A stretch of DNA of 64,000 nt from Rhodanobacter denitrificans (GTDB taxonomy: Bacteria > Pseudomonadota > Gammaproteobacteria > Xanthomonadales > Rhodanobacteraceae). Shown in pieces: positions 18,995 to 28,354 of this stretch (the first letter of the stretch is position 1; every line of letters begins with the position of its first letter). The notes under the pieces are model-generated. The model ran no database searches, had not been told where the DNA came from, and was given only the letters and a program-made list of their open reading frames with translations. The position numbers and the translations under genes were made by a program. The DNA lies in NCBI GenBank assembly GCA_003241385.1, contig QFPO01000009.1, positions 58,616-122,615 on the forward strand, written 5' to 3'.

Positions 18995-19176
18995 CGTCGA
19001 ATACTCCCCAGACCGGCGATGCAACGGACCGGCGCCGGCGACACCCTACCCGGCGATCGCGGCACGTGCGGTCACGGTACGCGGCACCGCCGCGAGCGGA
19101 TGCAGCGGCGCGGCGGTCGCTCGAGCGCCTCGCACCTCGCGTCTCGCTGGCGACGCCGCCGCGACGCGCCTCGCGC

Positions 19177-20343
19177 TCAATCGTGATCGGCGCGGAACAG
19201 CAGATCCGGCACGTGCATGACGATGCAGTGGATCGCGCCGGACAGGCCGATGATCGAACTGCAGTCGACCGGTACGATCTCGTGATCGGGCAGCGCGGAC
19301 TGGAACGTCGCCACGGCCTGGGCGTTCTGCGCCGCGTAGCCGTTGAACTGGCAGACCAGCACCAGGCGATTCATGATCACCGAGTTGGTGTAGGTGTAAT
19401 GCGCGCCGCCGGCGCGCCAGCCCGGCGTGCGGTAGACCGTGTAGCCGCGATCCTGCATCGCCGTCGCGGTCGCGTCGGTGACGGTCTTGGGCACGCCGCC
19501 GCCCTCGCCGGCCGCGTACTCGCCGATCATGACCTTGCCGTCGGCCAGCGGCAGCATCCACATGTCGATGTGCTGCGTGCTGTCGTAGCTCGACGGGAAC
19601 GGATCGGTCAGCGTGAGGTTCAAGCCCTGATAGGCCGCGTAATAGTCCTTGATCTGCTGCTCGCCGACGCCGGGATTCTCGTTGGCGATCAGCCGCGTCA
19701 TGAACGCATCGCGGTTGCGGAACAGATGGAAGTTGCCGCCGCCGTGCGTCAGCGGCAGGTCGTAGAGCGTCTCGTTCCACTGCGCGGCGATCGCCTGCGG
19801 CACGCGGTCGTCGTTCGGACGCGGGCGGTTGTAGGTGTGGTCGGAGATCGCGCGGCGGCCGGCGTCGTCGATGAAGCGCGGACCGTAGTCGCGGATCCAG
19901 ACGCTGTCCGACGCCGTGGTGACGAAGTGGACGTGGTCCATGTCGGCGCCGCCACCGGCGAGCACGTCGCGCGCCGAGGTTTCCTGGCTCGCGCCGGAGA
20001 CCACGACCCACACGTCCGACGGCGGATCGGCCGTCGTGATCGGCACGACCATCGAGGTGTGCAGCGCGTTGTAGGCGCCCCAGCGGATCATCAGGCCGTG
20101 ATTGGCCTCGTACTCGGCCTGCGCACGCACCGGGCCGGCCGGCGGCGCCAGCGGCGCGGACGGCCACTGCGGCGGCTGCCAGATCGCGCGCTCGCGCGCG
20201 GAGAGGCCGCGCGGCAGCGGATCGGCCTCGTCGTCGACGATGCTCGCCAGATAGGCCGGATCGGCGCGGCGCGCCGGCGCGGCATCGGCCACGGCCGCAG
20301 CGGCCAGACAGGTCAGCAACACACAGAAGGATCGGAGCATCAT
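19177..20343 (-). CDS. Secreted peptidylarginine/agmatine deiminase family protein (copy 2)
   Basis: Close paralogue of the downstream gene at 17816; the two align almost end to end from APARRADPAYL to the C-terminal HVPDL block. It has the same catalytic set: WIRDYGPRF, HGGGNFH, QHIDMWMLPL and GAIHCIVMH. The start is the first of two adjacent ATGs (20343), giving 388 residues with a signal peptide ending near ADA-APARR. The frame stays open 156 bp upstream but is Arg-rich and unrelated. The two copies are 182 bp apart and probably arose by tandem duplication. One copy lost a short segment around the SDHVYNYAAGRP/SDHTYNRPRP region. Confidence 0.85.
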   Translation of the reverse strand: MMLRSFCVLLTCLAAAAVADAAPARRADPAYLASIVDDEADPLPRGLSARERAIWQPPQWPSAPLAPPAGPVRAQAEYEANHGLMIRWGAYNALHTSMVVPITTADPPSDVWVVVSGASQETSARDVLAGGGADMDHVHFVTTASDSVWIRDYGPRFIDDAGRRAISDHTYNRPRPNDDRVPQAIAAQWNETLYDLPLTHGGGNFHLFRNRDAFMTRLIANENPGVGEQQIKDYYAAYQGLNLTLTDPFPSSYDSTQHIDMWMLPLADGKVMIGEYAAGEGGGVPKTVTDATATAMQDRGYTVYRTPGWRAGGAHYTYTNSVIMNRLVLVCQFNGYAAQNAQAVATFQSALPDHEIVPVDCSSIIGLSGAIHCIVMHVPDLLFRADHD

Positions 20344-20455
20344 CGCGGGCCCTGACAGGCGGTCGGGAAAGCGCCATCGTGCCATGTTCGAGCCGGTCGC
20401 GCCGGACGGCATCGCCAGCCCCGCCCGGCGGCCGCGATGCCGGCGGCGTTCGCGG

Positions 20456-22081
20456 CTAGTCGTCGTCGGCCGGCGGCGCTTCGGCTGCGCCGCTCGCACC
20501 GTTCTCGAGCGCGAAGCCGTCGGCGCTCAGGTCGGCCACGCGCCAGATCGCCGCGTTGCCGCCACGGAACGCGGTCCGGAACGCCGGCTCGGCGCGGAAG
20601 TCGAAGCGCTGTTCGAGCGCGATCACGTAGCCGTCCGGGTGCGCGGCCGCCCAGGCGCGCAGGGCGTCGAGGTCGAGCACGAACGGCACCGGCGCGCCGA
20701 GCCGGCCGGCGAAGCCGTAGACGCCGTGATGCCAGCCGATCTGCATCAGCGGCGCGCCGCGGTCCTGCAGCGCGCGCACCTCGGCCGCGATCGCGCGCGG
20801 ATCGTAGTGGCTGCCGGTGCCCTGCACGATCGCCAGCTTGAACACCAGCACCAGGCCGAGCATCGCCAGCGCCGGGACGGCCGCCTCGCGCAGACGTGCG
20901 CGCGCGCACCACAGGCCCGCACCGGCGATCGCGACGGCGATGCCCCAGCCCGGCCAGATCGCACGCAGCCAGAGCAGATGCGCGCGTGTGCCGCCCCAGG
21001 CCGGCAGCGCCGCGAACAGCAGGCCGGCGACGACGATGCCGACCGCGAGCAGGCCGACGCGCACGCGCAGCCAGCCGTGCGCGAGCGCGACGCCGAACGC
21101 GATCGCGAAACCCGGCAGCACCGGCAGCAGGTAGTGGCCCTGCTTGCCGCTGACGAACGAGAACGCCAGCACCGTCGCCAGCGACCAGATCAGGCCGAGC
21201 CGCACCGCCGGCCGTGCCAGCGCCTGCCGGCACTCGGCCCAGCGCCCGCGCAGCACCAGCGGCCACGGCAGCAGCATCGGCGGCAGGATCAGCGCGTACC
21301 ACCAGCCCGGCCGCCGATGCGCGAAGCTCTCGGTCACGCGTCCGAAGGTCTGTTTCAGGAAGATCGCGTCGGCATAGGCCTCGCCGCCACGCAGCGCGGC
21401 CGGTACCGCCCAGGCCAGCGCGATCGCCGCGCCGAGACCGATCGCGAGCGCGAACGCGCCGTAGTAACGGCCCGGACGGCTGCGCGCGGCCGCGCTCCAC
21501 AGCGGCGCGCTCGCCGCGGCGAACACGATGTCGAGCAGGGCGACCGGCCCCTTCGCGAGTACGCCGAGACCGATGCCGAATCCGGTGACCAGCACGCCGC
21601 GCCCGATCCGGCCGTCGGCCAGATCGATCACGCCGAGCAGCGCGACCAGTACGCAGGCGGCGAGCAGCACGTCGAACATGATCGCGGTCGAGAACAGCGC
21701 GAACCAGGCGATGCCGGCCATGACCCACATCGCATTGCGCGCCGCGACCTCCGATTCGCCGAGGCGCAGCACGATGCGCCGGATCAGCGCCAGGCCGAGC
21801 AGCGAACACGCCAGCGCCAGCGCGCGTCCGGTCCAGCCTTCGACGCCGGTCGCCGACCATCCGGCATTGATCAGCCAGAACAGCAGCGGCGGCTTCTGCG
21901 CGTAGAGCTCGCCGTTCAGATGCGGCACCAGGAAGTCGCCGCTCTGGCGCATCTCCCAGGCGACGGTCAGATAGCGCGTCTCGTCGATCGGCAGCGGCGG
22001 CAGCGCGAACACGGCCGGCAGCAGCAACAGCGCCACCGGCAGCCACGGCCGGTCGAGCAGCGCGCGCACGATCGGGCTCAT
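20456..22081 (-). CDS. ArnT/PMT-family integral membrane glycosyltransferase
   Basis: GT-C fold transferase of the family that includes ArnT (L-Ara4N transfer to lipid A) and protein O-mannosyltransferases; it uses undecaprenyl-linked sugars at the outer face of the inner membrane. The early loop PIDETRYLTVAWEM with the catalytic-type acidic residue, followed by HLNGELYAQKPPLLFWL, is characteristic. Around ten or more hydrophobic helices fill residues 10-400, and a soluble C-terminal domain ends in an acidic tail. Length is 541. Its start overlaps the HAD gene stop by 4 bp, so it is co-translated with it. The acceptor is unknown; no arnBCAD genes are in the window. Confidence 0.82.
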   Translation of the reverse strand: MSPIVRALLDRPWLPVALLLLPAVFALPPLPIDETRYLTVAWEMRQSGDFLVPHLNGELYAQKPPLLFWLINAGWSATGVEGWTGRALALACSLLGLALIRRIVLRLGESEVAARNAMWVMAGIAWFALFSTAIMFDVLLAACVLVALLGVIDLADGRIGRGVLVTGFGIGLGVLAKGPVALLDIVFAAASAPLWSAAARSRPGRYYGAFALAIGLGAAIALAWAVPAALRGGEAYADAIFLKQTFGRVTESFAHRRPGWWYALILPPMLLPWPLVLRGRWAECRQALARPAVRLGLIWSLATVLAFSFVSGKQGHYLLPVLPGFAIAFGVALAHGWLRVRVGLLAVGIVVAGLLFAALPAWGGTRAHLLWLRAIWPGWGIAVAIAGAGLWCARARLREAAVPALAMLGLVLVFKLAIVQGTGSHYDPRAIAAEVRALQDRGAPLMQIGWHHGVYGFAGRLGAPVPFVLDLDALRAWAAAHPDGYVIALEQRFDFRAEPAFRTAFRGGNAAIWRVADLSADGFALENGASGAAEAPPADDD

Positions 22082-22773
22082 GCGGCGCGCGGCTGTGTCA
22101 GCAGCGGCAGCAGCTGGTCCGGATGCGCCGCGATCGCGTCGGCACCGGCCTCGCGCAGTTCCTCGACGCTGCCGAAGCCCCAGGCCGCGCCGATCGCGCG
22201 GACCGCGTTGGCACGGGCGCCGAGCATGTCGAAGTGACGGTCGCCGACCATCGCGCAGGCGCCGGCGGCGACGCCGAAGTCCTCGAGCGCGCGCGCGATC
22301 CGCGCCGACTTGTCGCCGCTGATCGTGCCGGGCGGTGCGCCGTAGACGGCCTCGAACGCCGCGCCGAACGGCAGATGCGCGACGATGCGGCGTGCCTGAT
22401 CCTCGATCTTGGTCGTGACCACGGCCAGGCGGCTGCCGCCTGCACGCAGGGCGGCGATCGTCTCGGCGATGCCCGGATAGACGCTGAGCTCGCGCCAGCC
22501 CGTCGCGACGTAGCGCTCGCGATAGGCCGCGACGGCGGCCTCGACGCGCGGATCGCCGGCGCCGAAGACCGCCGCGAAACTCTCGCGCAGCGGCGGCCCG
22601 ATCCAGGCGCGCAGCGCCTGGCGCGTCGGTGCCGGCAGGCCGAACCGCGCCAGCGCATAGGCGGCCGACGCGGCGATACCGGGCTCCGAATCGACCAGGG
22701 TGCCGTCGAGGTCGAACAGCACCAGGGCCGGATCGACGGCCGCGCCGCGGCCGTGCCGAACGGGATCAGTCAC
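22078..22773 (-). CDS. HAD-family phosphatase (phosphoglycolate phosphatase-like)
   Basis: Cytoplasmic haloacid dehalogenase-superfamily hydrolase. Motif I is FDLDGTLVDS (nucleophilic and acid/base Asp), motif II is the Thr of VVTTK, motif III includes the Lys of SGDKS, and motif IV is VGDRHFDMLGA. A helical cap of the Gph/pyrophosphatase subclass lies between motifs I and II. It starts with GTG at 22773, overlapping the pgk stop by 8 bp, and is 231 residues long. Phosphoglycolate is the likeliest substrate for this subgroup, but PPi or another small phosphate ester cannot be excluded. Confidence 0.8.
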   Translation of the reverse strand: MTDPVRHGRGAAVDPALVLFDLDGTLVDSEPGIAASAAYALARFGLPAPTRQALRAWIGPPLRESFAAVFGAGDPRVEAAVAAYRERYVATGWRELSVYPGIAETIAALRAGGSRLAVVTTKIEDQARRIVAHLPFGAAFEAVYGAPPGTISGDKSARIARALEDFGVAAGACAMVGDRHFDMLGARANAVRAIGAAWGFGSVEELREAGADAIAAHPDQLLPLLTQPRAA

Positions 22774-23941
22774 CGCGCTCGAGCAGCGCGGCGACGGCCG
22801 GCAGCGTCTTGCCCTCGAGGAACTCGAGAAACGCGCCGCCGCCGGTCGAGATGTAGGACACGCGATCGGCGATGCCGTACTTGTCGACCGCGGCCAGCGT
22901 GTCGCCGCCGCCGGCGATCGAGAACGCCGCCGAATCGGCGATCGCGCGCGCCAGCGTGCGCGTGCCGTCGCCGAACGCGTCGAACTCGAACACGCCGACC
23001 GGCCCGTTCCAGACCACGGTGCCGGCCGCGGCGATCAGCGCCGCGTAGCGCGCGGCGGTCTGCGGACCGATGTCGAGCACCATGTCGTCCTCGGCGATCG
23101 CCTCGATCGGCTTGACGGTGGCCGGCGCATCGGCGGCGAAACGCGGCGCGACGACGACGTCGACCGGCAGCGGAATCGCGGTGCCGCGCGCCGCGGCGGC
23201 CGCGACGATGCGCTGCGCGGTCCCGATCAGATCCGGCTCGTACAGCGACTTGCCGACCGCGTGGCCGGCCGCCGCCAGGAACGTATTGGCGATGCCGCCG
23301 CCGACGATCAGCTGGTCGACCTTGCCGAGCAGATTCTCGAGCAGGGTCAGCTTGGTCGAGACCTTGGAGCCGGCGACGATCGCCAGCAGCGGCCGCGCCG
23401 GCTGCTCGAGCGCCTTGGCCAGCGCATCGAGCTCGGCCATCAGCAGCGGGCCGCCGGCCGCGACCTTGGCGTAGCGGATCACCCCGTGCGTGGACGCCTG
23501 CGCGCGATGCGCGGTGCCGAACGCGTCCATCACGAACACGTCGCACAGCGCCGCGTAGCGCCGCGCCAGCGTCTCATCGTCCTTGGCCTCGCCGACGTTC
23601 ATGCGGCAGTTCTCGAGCAGCACGATGTCGCCCGGCGCGACGTCGACGCCGTCGACCCAGTCGCGGACCAGCGGGACCTCGCGGCCGAGCAGCTCGCCGA
23701 GCCGCACGGCGACCGGCGCCAGCGAATCCTCCGCGCTCCACTGGCCTTCCTTCGGCCGCCCCAGATGCGACATCACCAGCACCGCCGCGCCGCGCTCCAG
23801 CGCCAGGCGCAGGGTCGGCAGCGAGGCCGTGATGCGCTGCTCGGAGGTGATGCGGCCGTCCTCGACCGGCACGTTCAGATCCTGACGGATCAGCACACGC
23901 TTGCCGGACAGGTCGAGATCGCTCATGCGGACGATGGACAT
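22766..23941 (-). CDS. pgk: Phosphoglycerate kinase
   Basis: Glycolytic and gluconeogenic enzyme that interconverts 1,3-bisphosphoglycerate plus ADP with 3-phosphoglycerate plus ATP. Signatures are VLIRQDLNVPVEDGRI, SHLGRPKEG, the DAFGTAHRAQAST block, GGSKVSTK-type AGSKVSTKLTLL, WNGPVGVFE and the nucleotide-binding GGGDTLAAV near the C-terminus. The ATG at 23941 follows AGGAG by 8 bp; a later ATG (MSDLDLSG) is possible but has no such site. At 391 residues it is full length. It heads a minus-strand run of pgk, HAD phosphatase and membrane glycosyltransferase with overlapping ends. Confidence 0.97.
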   Translation of the reverse strand: MSIVRMSDLDLSGKRVLIRQDLNVPVEDGRITSEQRITASLPTLRLALERGAAVLVMSHLGRPKEGQWSAEDSLAPVAVRLGELLGREVPLVRDWVDGVDVAPGDIVLLENCRMNVGEAKDDETLARRYAALCDVFVMDAFGTAHRAQASTHGVIRYAKVAAGGPLLMAELDALAKALEQPARPLLAIVAGSKVSTKLTLLENLLGKVDQLIVGGGIANTFLAAAGHAVGKSLYEPDLIGTAQRIVAAAAARGTAIPLPVDVVVAPRFAADAPATVKPIEAIAEDDMVLDIGPQTAARYAALIAAAGTVVWNGPVGVFEFDAFGDGTRTLARAIADSAAFSIAGGGDTLAAVDKYGIADRVSYISTGGGAFLEFLEGKTLPAVAALLERGD

Positions 23942-24176
23942 GCAACACTCCTGCGGGAAATTCCGGGAAAAGGACGGCGCGACGCGGCCGCTGGGGCCGG
24001 TCCGGGCGCGCCATTACAGCGACTGGCCGACGCCTTTGCAAACCGCCGGCGCGTCCCCGGGACACGGCTGCGGCAGCGCCGCTGCGGGTGCCGGCGCCGG
24101 GGCTCCGCCGTCCGTCACGACCGGGCGCAGCTCCCGACAACACGCACGGACCTGGCCCGGGCGACCGGTGCCCGCC

Positions 24177-25568
24177 TCAGACCTCGAACGTCAGCGCCAG
24201 CAGCAGCCCCTCGCCGACGTCGCGTGCGAGCGAGGGCTCGACCGCGACGTATGGCTGTGCCGCCGTGGCCTGCGCGAGGATCCAGTCCGACAGCCAGGCG
24301 ATCGGCGCGGCCGAGCGGAACAGCAGCATCGACTCGTAGTTCAGCAGCAGGCTGCGCGTATCGAGATTGACCGAGCCGGCCAGCCCGAGCGCGTCGTCGA
24401 AGACGATCGCCTTGGCGTGCACCATGCCGGCGGTCAGATGGATGCGCGCGCCGGCCGCGGCCAGGCTGCGCAGCGCGCGGCTGCGCGCCAGATCGGCGAT
24501 GCGGTGATTGGACCGCGCCGGCACGACCAGGTCGAGCGTCACGCCGCGCAGGCAGGCCAGCCGCAGCGCCTGCAGCAGGCCCGCATCGGGAACGAAGTAC
24601 GGCGTCACCGCGACGATCCGCTCGCGTGCACGCGCGCAGGCCGCGTCGAGCAGCGCCAGCACGGTGTCCTCGGCCTGGTCGGGGCCGCTCGGCACGAACA
24701 GCAGCCCGTCGTCGCCGGTCGCCGGTACGCTCGCATCGACCGGCGTGATCGACGCGGGCGCGCCGGTGCCGGCATCGATCGCGCGTCGTGTCGCAGCGTC
24801 TCCACGGACCCAGTCGCGCGCGCACTGCTGTGCGACGACCGCGCCGATCGCGCCGTCGAGCTCGAAGCTCAGATCGGTCCACGGGGGGCCGCCGCGATCG
24901 CTCGAGAAATACTCCGCGGCCAGGTTGCGCCCGCCCATCCAGACGCGCGCGCCGTCGGCGATCGTCCATTTGCGGTGGTTGCGCAGGTTGCGCGCCTGGC
25001 CGATGCGCAGCACCCACGGCGGCTGGAACACGCGTACCTCAACGCCGGCGCGGCGCAGCTGCGCGACGATGCCGCGCCGCGCCAGCAGCAGACCGGCACC
25101 GTCGATCAGCACGCGGACGCGCACGCCGGCGCGGTGCCGGTCGATCAGCGCCGCGGCGACGCGCTCGCCGTCGGCATCGGCCGCGAACACGAACGTCGCC
25201 AGGTCCAGCGTGGCGCGCGCGCTGCCGATCAAGGCGATCAGCGCCTGCATCGATGCCGCGCCGTCGGCGTGGAAGCGGAGTGCACCGGCTGCGGGACCGG
25301 CCAGCCCGAAGCCGCGCGCATAGGCCGCGGTCCAGTGCTCGTCGGCCGCTGCAGCCTGCGCCGGCCGCGGCGTGGCGGGGCGCTGCTTGCGGCCGCCGAA
25401 GATCAGGTACAGCGGCAGGGCGAGGTACGGCGCGAGCAGCAGCGCGAGCACCCAGGCGATCGCGGCGACCGGAGGCCGCCGGTCGCCGCGCAGGCGCGTC
25501 ACCATGACATAGACCAGCAGCGCGCCGATCACGGCCAGCGCATGCCAGGACAGCCACGGTGTCGCCAT
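24177..25568 (-). CDS. cls: Cardiolipin synthase / phospholipase D family protein
   Basis: Phospholipase D superfamily membrane enzyme that forms cardiolipin from two phosphatidylglycerols (or related transphosphatidylation). Two N-terminal hydrophobic helices (about residues 8-60, with RPPVAAIAWVLALLLAPYL) are followed by two HKD motifs: NHRKWTIADG with downstream GGRN, and VHAKAIVFDD with GSVNLDTRS. Both motifs are intact. Length is 463, near the 480 of ClsA. The gene stands alone, 235 bp after pgk's start on the same strand. Given the lipid-remodelling genes elsewhere in the window, a role in adjusting membrane lipids is plausible, but the link is inference. Confidence 0.88.
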   Translation of the reverse strand: MATPWLSWHALAVIGALLVYVMVTRLRGDRRPPVAAIAWVLALLLAPYLALPLYLIFGGRKQRPATPRPAQAAAADEHWTAAYARGFGLAGPAAGALRFHADGAASMQALIALIGSARATLDLATFVFAADADGERVAAALIDRHRAGVRVRVLIDGAGLLLARRGIVAQLRRAGVEVRVFQPPWVLRIGQARNLRNHRKWTIADGARVWMGGRNLAAEYFSSDRGGPPWTDLSFELDGAIGAVVAQQCARDWVRGDAATRRAIDAGTGAPASITPVDASVPATGDDGLLFVPSGPDQAEDTVLALLDAACARARERIVAVTPYFVPDAGLLQALRLACLRGVTLDLVVPARSNHRIADLARSRALRSLAAAGARIHLTAGMVHAKAIVFDDALGLAGSVNLDTRSLLLNYESMLLFRSAAPIAWLSDWILAQATAAQPYVAVEPSLARDVGEGLLLALTFEV

Positions 25569-25772
25569 TGCGTCCCGCCTCCCTCGCGCCGGCGGCAGCC
25601 GGCGCGCGCAGCGTCCCAGCCGCGGGACGGGCGGTCAACCGGTCGGCGTCGCCGCCGGAAGAAACCGGCGCTGAAGCGCGGTGCAGCGGCGCGGAATTTC
25701 CGCGCGGGCGACGCATCCATGTTGGCGCCGTACCTGCACGGCGCCCCGACGTCCTCTCCGGACAGACTCACG

Positions 25773-26060
25773 ATGTCGACCCGCTCTTTCCACTTCCTCG
25801 CCTGCGCGGTGGTCCTGGCCGCCTGCGCCACGGCCCAGGCCGCCGCTCCGGCGCCCCCGCCCGACCCGCCGCTTCTGCCCTACGACACGCTCGACGCCGA
25901 CCACGACGGCATCGTCACGCTGCCGGAGATCACGGTCCACGCGCCGCATCTGGCGCGGCGCCTGAGCGCCTGTGATCGCAACGGCGATCGCAGGCTGACA
26001 CGAGAGGAGTACGCGCGCTGCGGTCCGGCGCCGGCCGCGCCGGCGCCGGACCGCAGATGA
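25773..26060 (+). CDS. Small EF-hand lipoprotein
   Basis: A 95-residue secreted protein. The N-terminus has a signal peptide with a lipobox-like LAAC, so lipid attachment to the envelope is likely. Two EF-hand loops follow: DADHDGIVTLPE (complete Asp-x-Asp-x-Asp-type loop) and CDRNGDRRLTREE (first Asp shifted, still plausible), suggesting calcium binding. The chosen ATG at 25773 is the one that puts the signal at the very start; the frame is open far upstream with no similarity. The C-terminus is Pro/Ala-rich. It lies divergently from cls and converges with the hydroxylase gene. Function unknown. Confidence 0.65.
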   Translation: MSTRSFHFLACAVVLAACATAQAAAPAPPPDPPLLPYDTLDADHDGIVTLPEITVHAPHLARRLSACDRNGDRRLTREEYARCGPAPAAPAPDRR

Positions 26061-26087
26061 CGCGCGGACGCGGCGCCGCGATCGCGG

Positions 26088-26990
26088 CTAGAGCCGGATG
26101 ATCAGCACCACCAGCGCCAGCAGCAGCCCCCATTTCAGCGCGTAGTACAGCGTCTTGTTGCGCTTGCGCAGCTCCTTGGCGCGCAGACGCAGTGCATAGA
26201 ACGAGCCGAACGCGCGATTGAGCGCGCCGGTGCGGTCGCCGGTCTCGTTCGGCGAGGCCGCGGCCGCGACGAAATGGCGGCCGACCCAGCGGTTGAGCGC
26301 CTGCGCCCAGCGATAGCGCATCGGCCGCTCGACGTCGCAGAACAGGATGACGCGCTGCTCGTGCGTCTCGTTCTTCGCCGAGTGGATGTAGGTCTCGTCG
26401 AACATCACGCTCTCACCGTCACGCCAGCTGTAGCGCGTGCCGTCGACCTCGATCCAGCAGCCGTCGTCGTTCGGCGTCTGCAGGCCGATGTGCAGCCGCA
26501 GCGAGCCGGCGAACGGATCGCGGTGCGGGTGCAGGTGGCCGTCCGGCGGCAGCTCGGCGAACATCGCGGCCTTGACGCTCGGAATCTCGCGCAGCAGCGC
26601 CGTCGTGACCGGGCACAGCGTGCTGGCCGACGGATGCGCCTCGTCGTACCACTTCAGGTAGAAGCGCTTCCAGCCGCGCCGGAAGAACGAGTTGAAGCCG
26701 ACGTCGTTGTAGCCGTCGGCGGCCTTGATCTTCTGCAGGTCGCGCAGATGCAGCGCCTCGTCGCGGATCTCGCGCCAGCGCGCGCGCAGCGGGGCGAGCT
26801 CCGGAAACAGGTCCGGATCGACGAACGGCGTGGTCGGCACGCGCGAGAACGCGTACATCACGACGTTGATCGGCGCCATGAAGGTCGAATGGTCGGTGAT
26901 CTGCCGCGACAGGCGGTGGCGCACGCGACCGCGCAGATGCACGTAGAGCGCCGCGGCCAGAAACGCGGCGATGAGGGTCCACTTGATCAC
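26088..26990 (-). CDS. lpxO: LpxO/OlsC-type Fe(II)/2-oxoglutarate lipid hydroxylase
   Basis: Aspartyl/asparaginyl beta-hydroxylase family enzyme. LpxO adds a 2-hydroxyl to a lipid A acyl chain; its close relative OlsC hydroxylates ornithine lipid. The iron ligands fit HLHPHRDPF and DETYIHSAKN, with the 2-oxoglutarate Arg probably in EQRVILF. Hydrophobic helices lie at both ends (WTLIAAFLAAALYVHL; ALKWGLLLALVVLIIRL), as in LpxO. The GTG at 26990, 7 bp after a GGAG, gives 300 residues, matching LpxO (about 302); upstream frame extension is not needed. Because an ornithine lipid synthase is encoded at 40687, the OlsC reading is a real alternative. Confidence 0.83.
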   Translation of the reverse strand: MIKWTLIAAFLAAALYVHLRGRVRHRLSRQITDHSTFMAPINVVMYAFSRVPTTPFVDPDLFPELAPLRARWREIRDEALHLRDLQKIKAADGYNDVGFNSFFRRGWKRFYLKWYDEAHPSASTLCPVTTALLREIPSVKAAMFAELPPDGHLHPHRDPFAGSLRLHIGLQTPNDDGCWIEVDGTRYSWRDGESVMFDETYIHSAKNETHEQRVILFCDVERPMRYRWAQALNRWVGRHFVAAAASPNETGDRTGALNRAFGSFYALRLRAKELRKRNKTLYYALKWGLLLALVVLIIRL

Positions 26991-27139
26991 GAACGCTCCA
27001 TCGGAGACAGCCCGCGGAGGGAGGAACGCGGGGCGATACACGATAGCGCATCCGCGCCCGCGCGCCGATGACCGCGGCCGCATGCCGCGCGGTCGTCCCG
27101 TCGCGCGACGCGCGCGGCCGGGCGCCGCCGCGCCGGACC

Positions 27140-28354
27140 TCAGAGCGCCGCGATGACGCGGGCCGCCGTCGCCGCGCCGTCGTAGCCGGCCAGCAGCCGC
27201 GCGAAGCGCGCCGCGCGCTCGCGGTAGCCGGCATCGTCGATCACCGCCGACACCGCCTCAGCGAACACCGCGTAGCCGTCGTGTCGCGTCGACAGCCGGC
27301 GACCGAGGCCGAGCTGCTCGATCGCCGCGAGGTTCCATTCCTGCTCGCCCTGGTTCGGCAGTCCGATCAGCGGCACGCCGTGGCCGAGCGCCGAATAGAT
27401 CGAGCCGCGGCCGCCGTGCGTGACCATCGCCGCGCAGCCGTCGGCGAGCACGGCGCTGGCCGGCACGTAGTCGGTCACGACGACGTTGTCGGGCAGCGGC
27501 GCGCCGGCATAGCCGTAGAGCCCGCCGGTCGCCGCGACGATCCGGTAGCCGCCGCGGCCGCCGAACAGACGCGCCAGATAGCCGACGACGCGCGCGAACT
27601 GCTCGCCGTAGGAGCCCAGATAGACGAACAGCGTCCGCCGCCCCATCCCGGCGCCGATCGTCGCCGGCAGCGCGGCCGCCGATTCGTGCAGCAGTGGCCC
27701 GACCGCGTGCACGTGGGCCGGCAGGCCGTCCATCGGCATCAGCTCGCGCACGTCCATCAGGATCGTCGCATCGCCCTCGAACAGGTCCTGCAGCGAGTCG
27801 ACCGGCGCCTGGCCGCGCACGCGCAGGAACGCGTTGTACGGCCGTGCCCAGGCGCGGAACAGCTGGCGCTCGGCCCAGTGGCTGAGCGGGCGCAGCCAGC
27901 GCTGCGGCAGCGGCCTGACCCAGGCCGCCAGCGGATGCGACTCGGGCAGCGGGCGCTCGCCGCGGTAGTAGCGCGTCAGCACGGTGTTGCAGAGCACCGC
28001 GCGCGGCGTGCGCGTCAGGCGCGCGGACAGGCCGAGCGTCGGGCGGTGCAGGTCGACCACCGCATCGGGCGCGATGCGTCCGATCAGCGCGCACTCGGCG
28101 TCGACGAACGCGGCGACGCTTTCGGGCGTGTGGTAGTCGAGATTGGAGCGGTTGAAATGCGCGACCGCGTGGCGCGAGTCGAGCTCGATCAGATCCTCGG
28201 CGTCGAAGCCGGCGGCCTCGACGAAGCGCATGCACTGGCCGCGCCCGGCGAACACGACGCGATGGCCGGCCGCGCGCAACGCCTGCCCGATCGCGATCAG
28301 CGGCTGCGTGCCGCCGAGGTGATGGGCGTACGGAAACATCAGGATCGTCTTCAT
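27140..28354 (-). CDS. GT1-family (UDP-glucuronosyltransferase/MGT-like) glycosyltransferase
   Basis: Cytoplasmic GT-B fold transferase. The N-terminal nucleotide-fold begins MKTILMFPYAHHLGGTQPL, and the C-terminal donor-binding domain carries the family signature VTHGGRGSIYSALGHGVPL followed by LPNQGEQEWN. Length is 404 from the ATG at 28354; the frame continues upstream without similarity. MGT-type enzymes glycosylate lipids, sterols or small secondary metabolites, and some relatives glycosylate diacylglycerol. The acceptor cannot be told from sequence. Its start faces the alcohol-oxidation operon across a 475-bp gap. Confidence 0.78.
   Translation of the reverse strand: MKTILMFPYAHHLGGTQPLIAIGQALRAAGHRVVFAGRGQCMRFVEAAGFDAEDLIELDSRHAVAHFNRSNLDYHTPESVAAFVDAECALIGRIAPDAVVDLHRPTLGLSARLTRTPRAVLCNTVLTRYYRGERPLPESHPLAAWVRPLPQRWLRPLSHWAERQLFRAWARPYNAFLRVRGQAPVDSLQDLFEGDATILMDVRELMPMDGLPAHVHAVGPLLHESAAALPATIGAGMGRRTLFVYLGSYGEQFARVVGYLARLFGGRGGYRIVAATGGLYGYAGAPLPDNVVVTDYVPASAVLADGCAAMVTHGGRGSIYSALGHGVPLIGLPNQGEQEWNLAAIEQLGLGRRLSTRHDGYAVFAEAVSAVIDDAGYRERAARFARLLAGYDGAATAARVIAAL

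Noticed and set aside
17657..20355. Plus-strand open frames over both deiminase genes
   Set aside because: They mirror each other only because the two deiminase genes are paralogues; the minus-strand proteins have the catalytic motifs and signal peptides.
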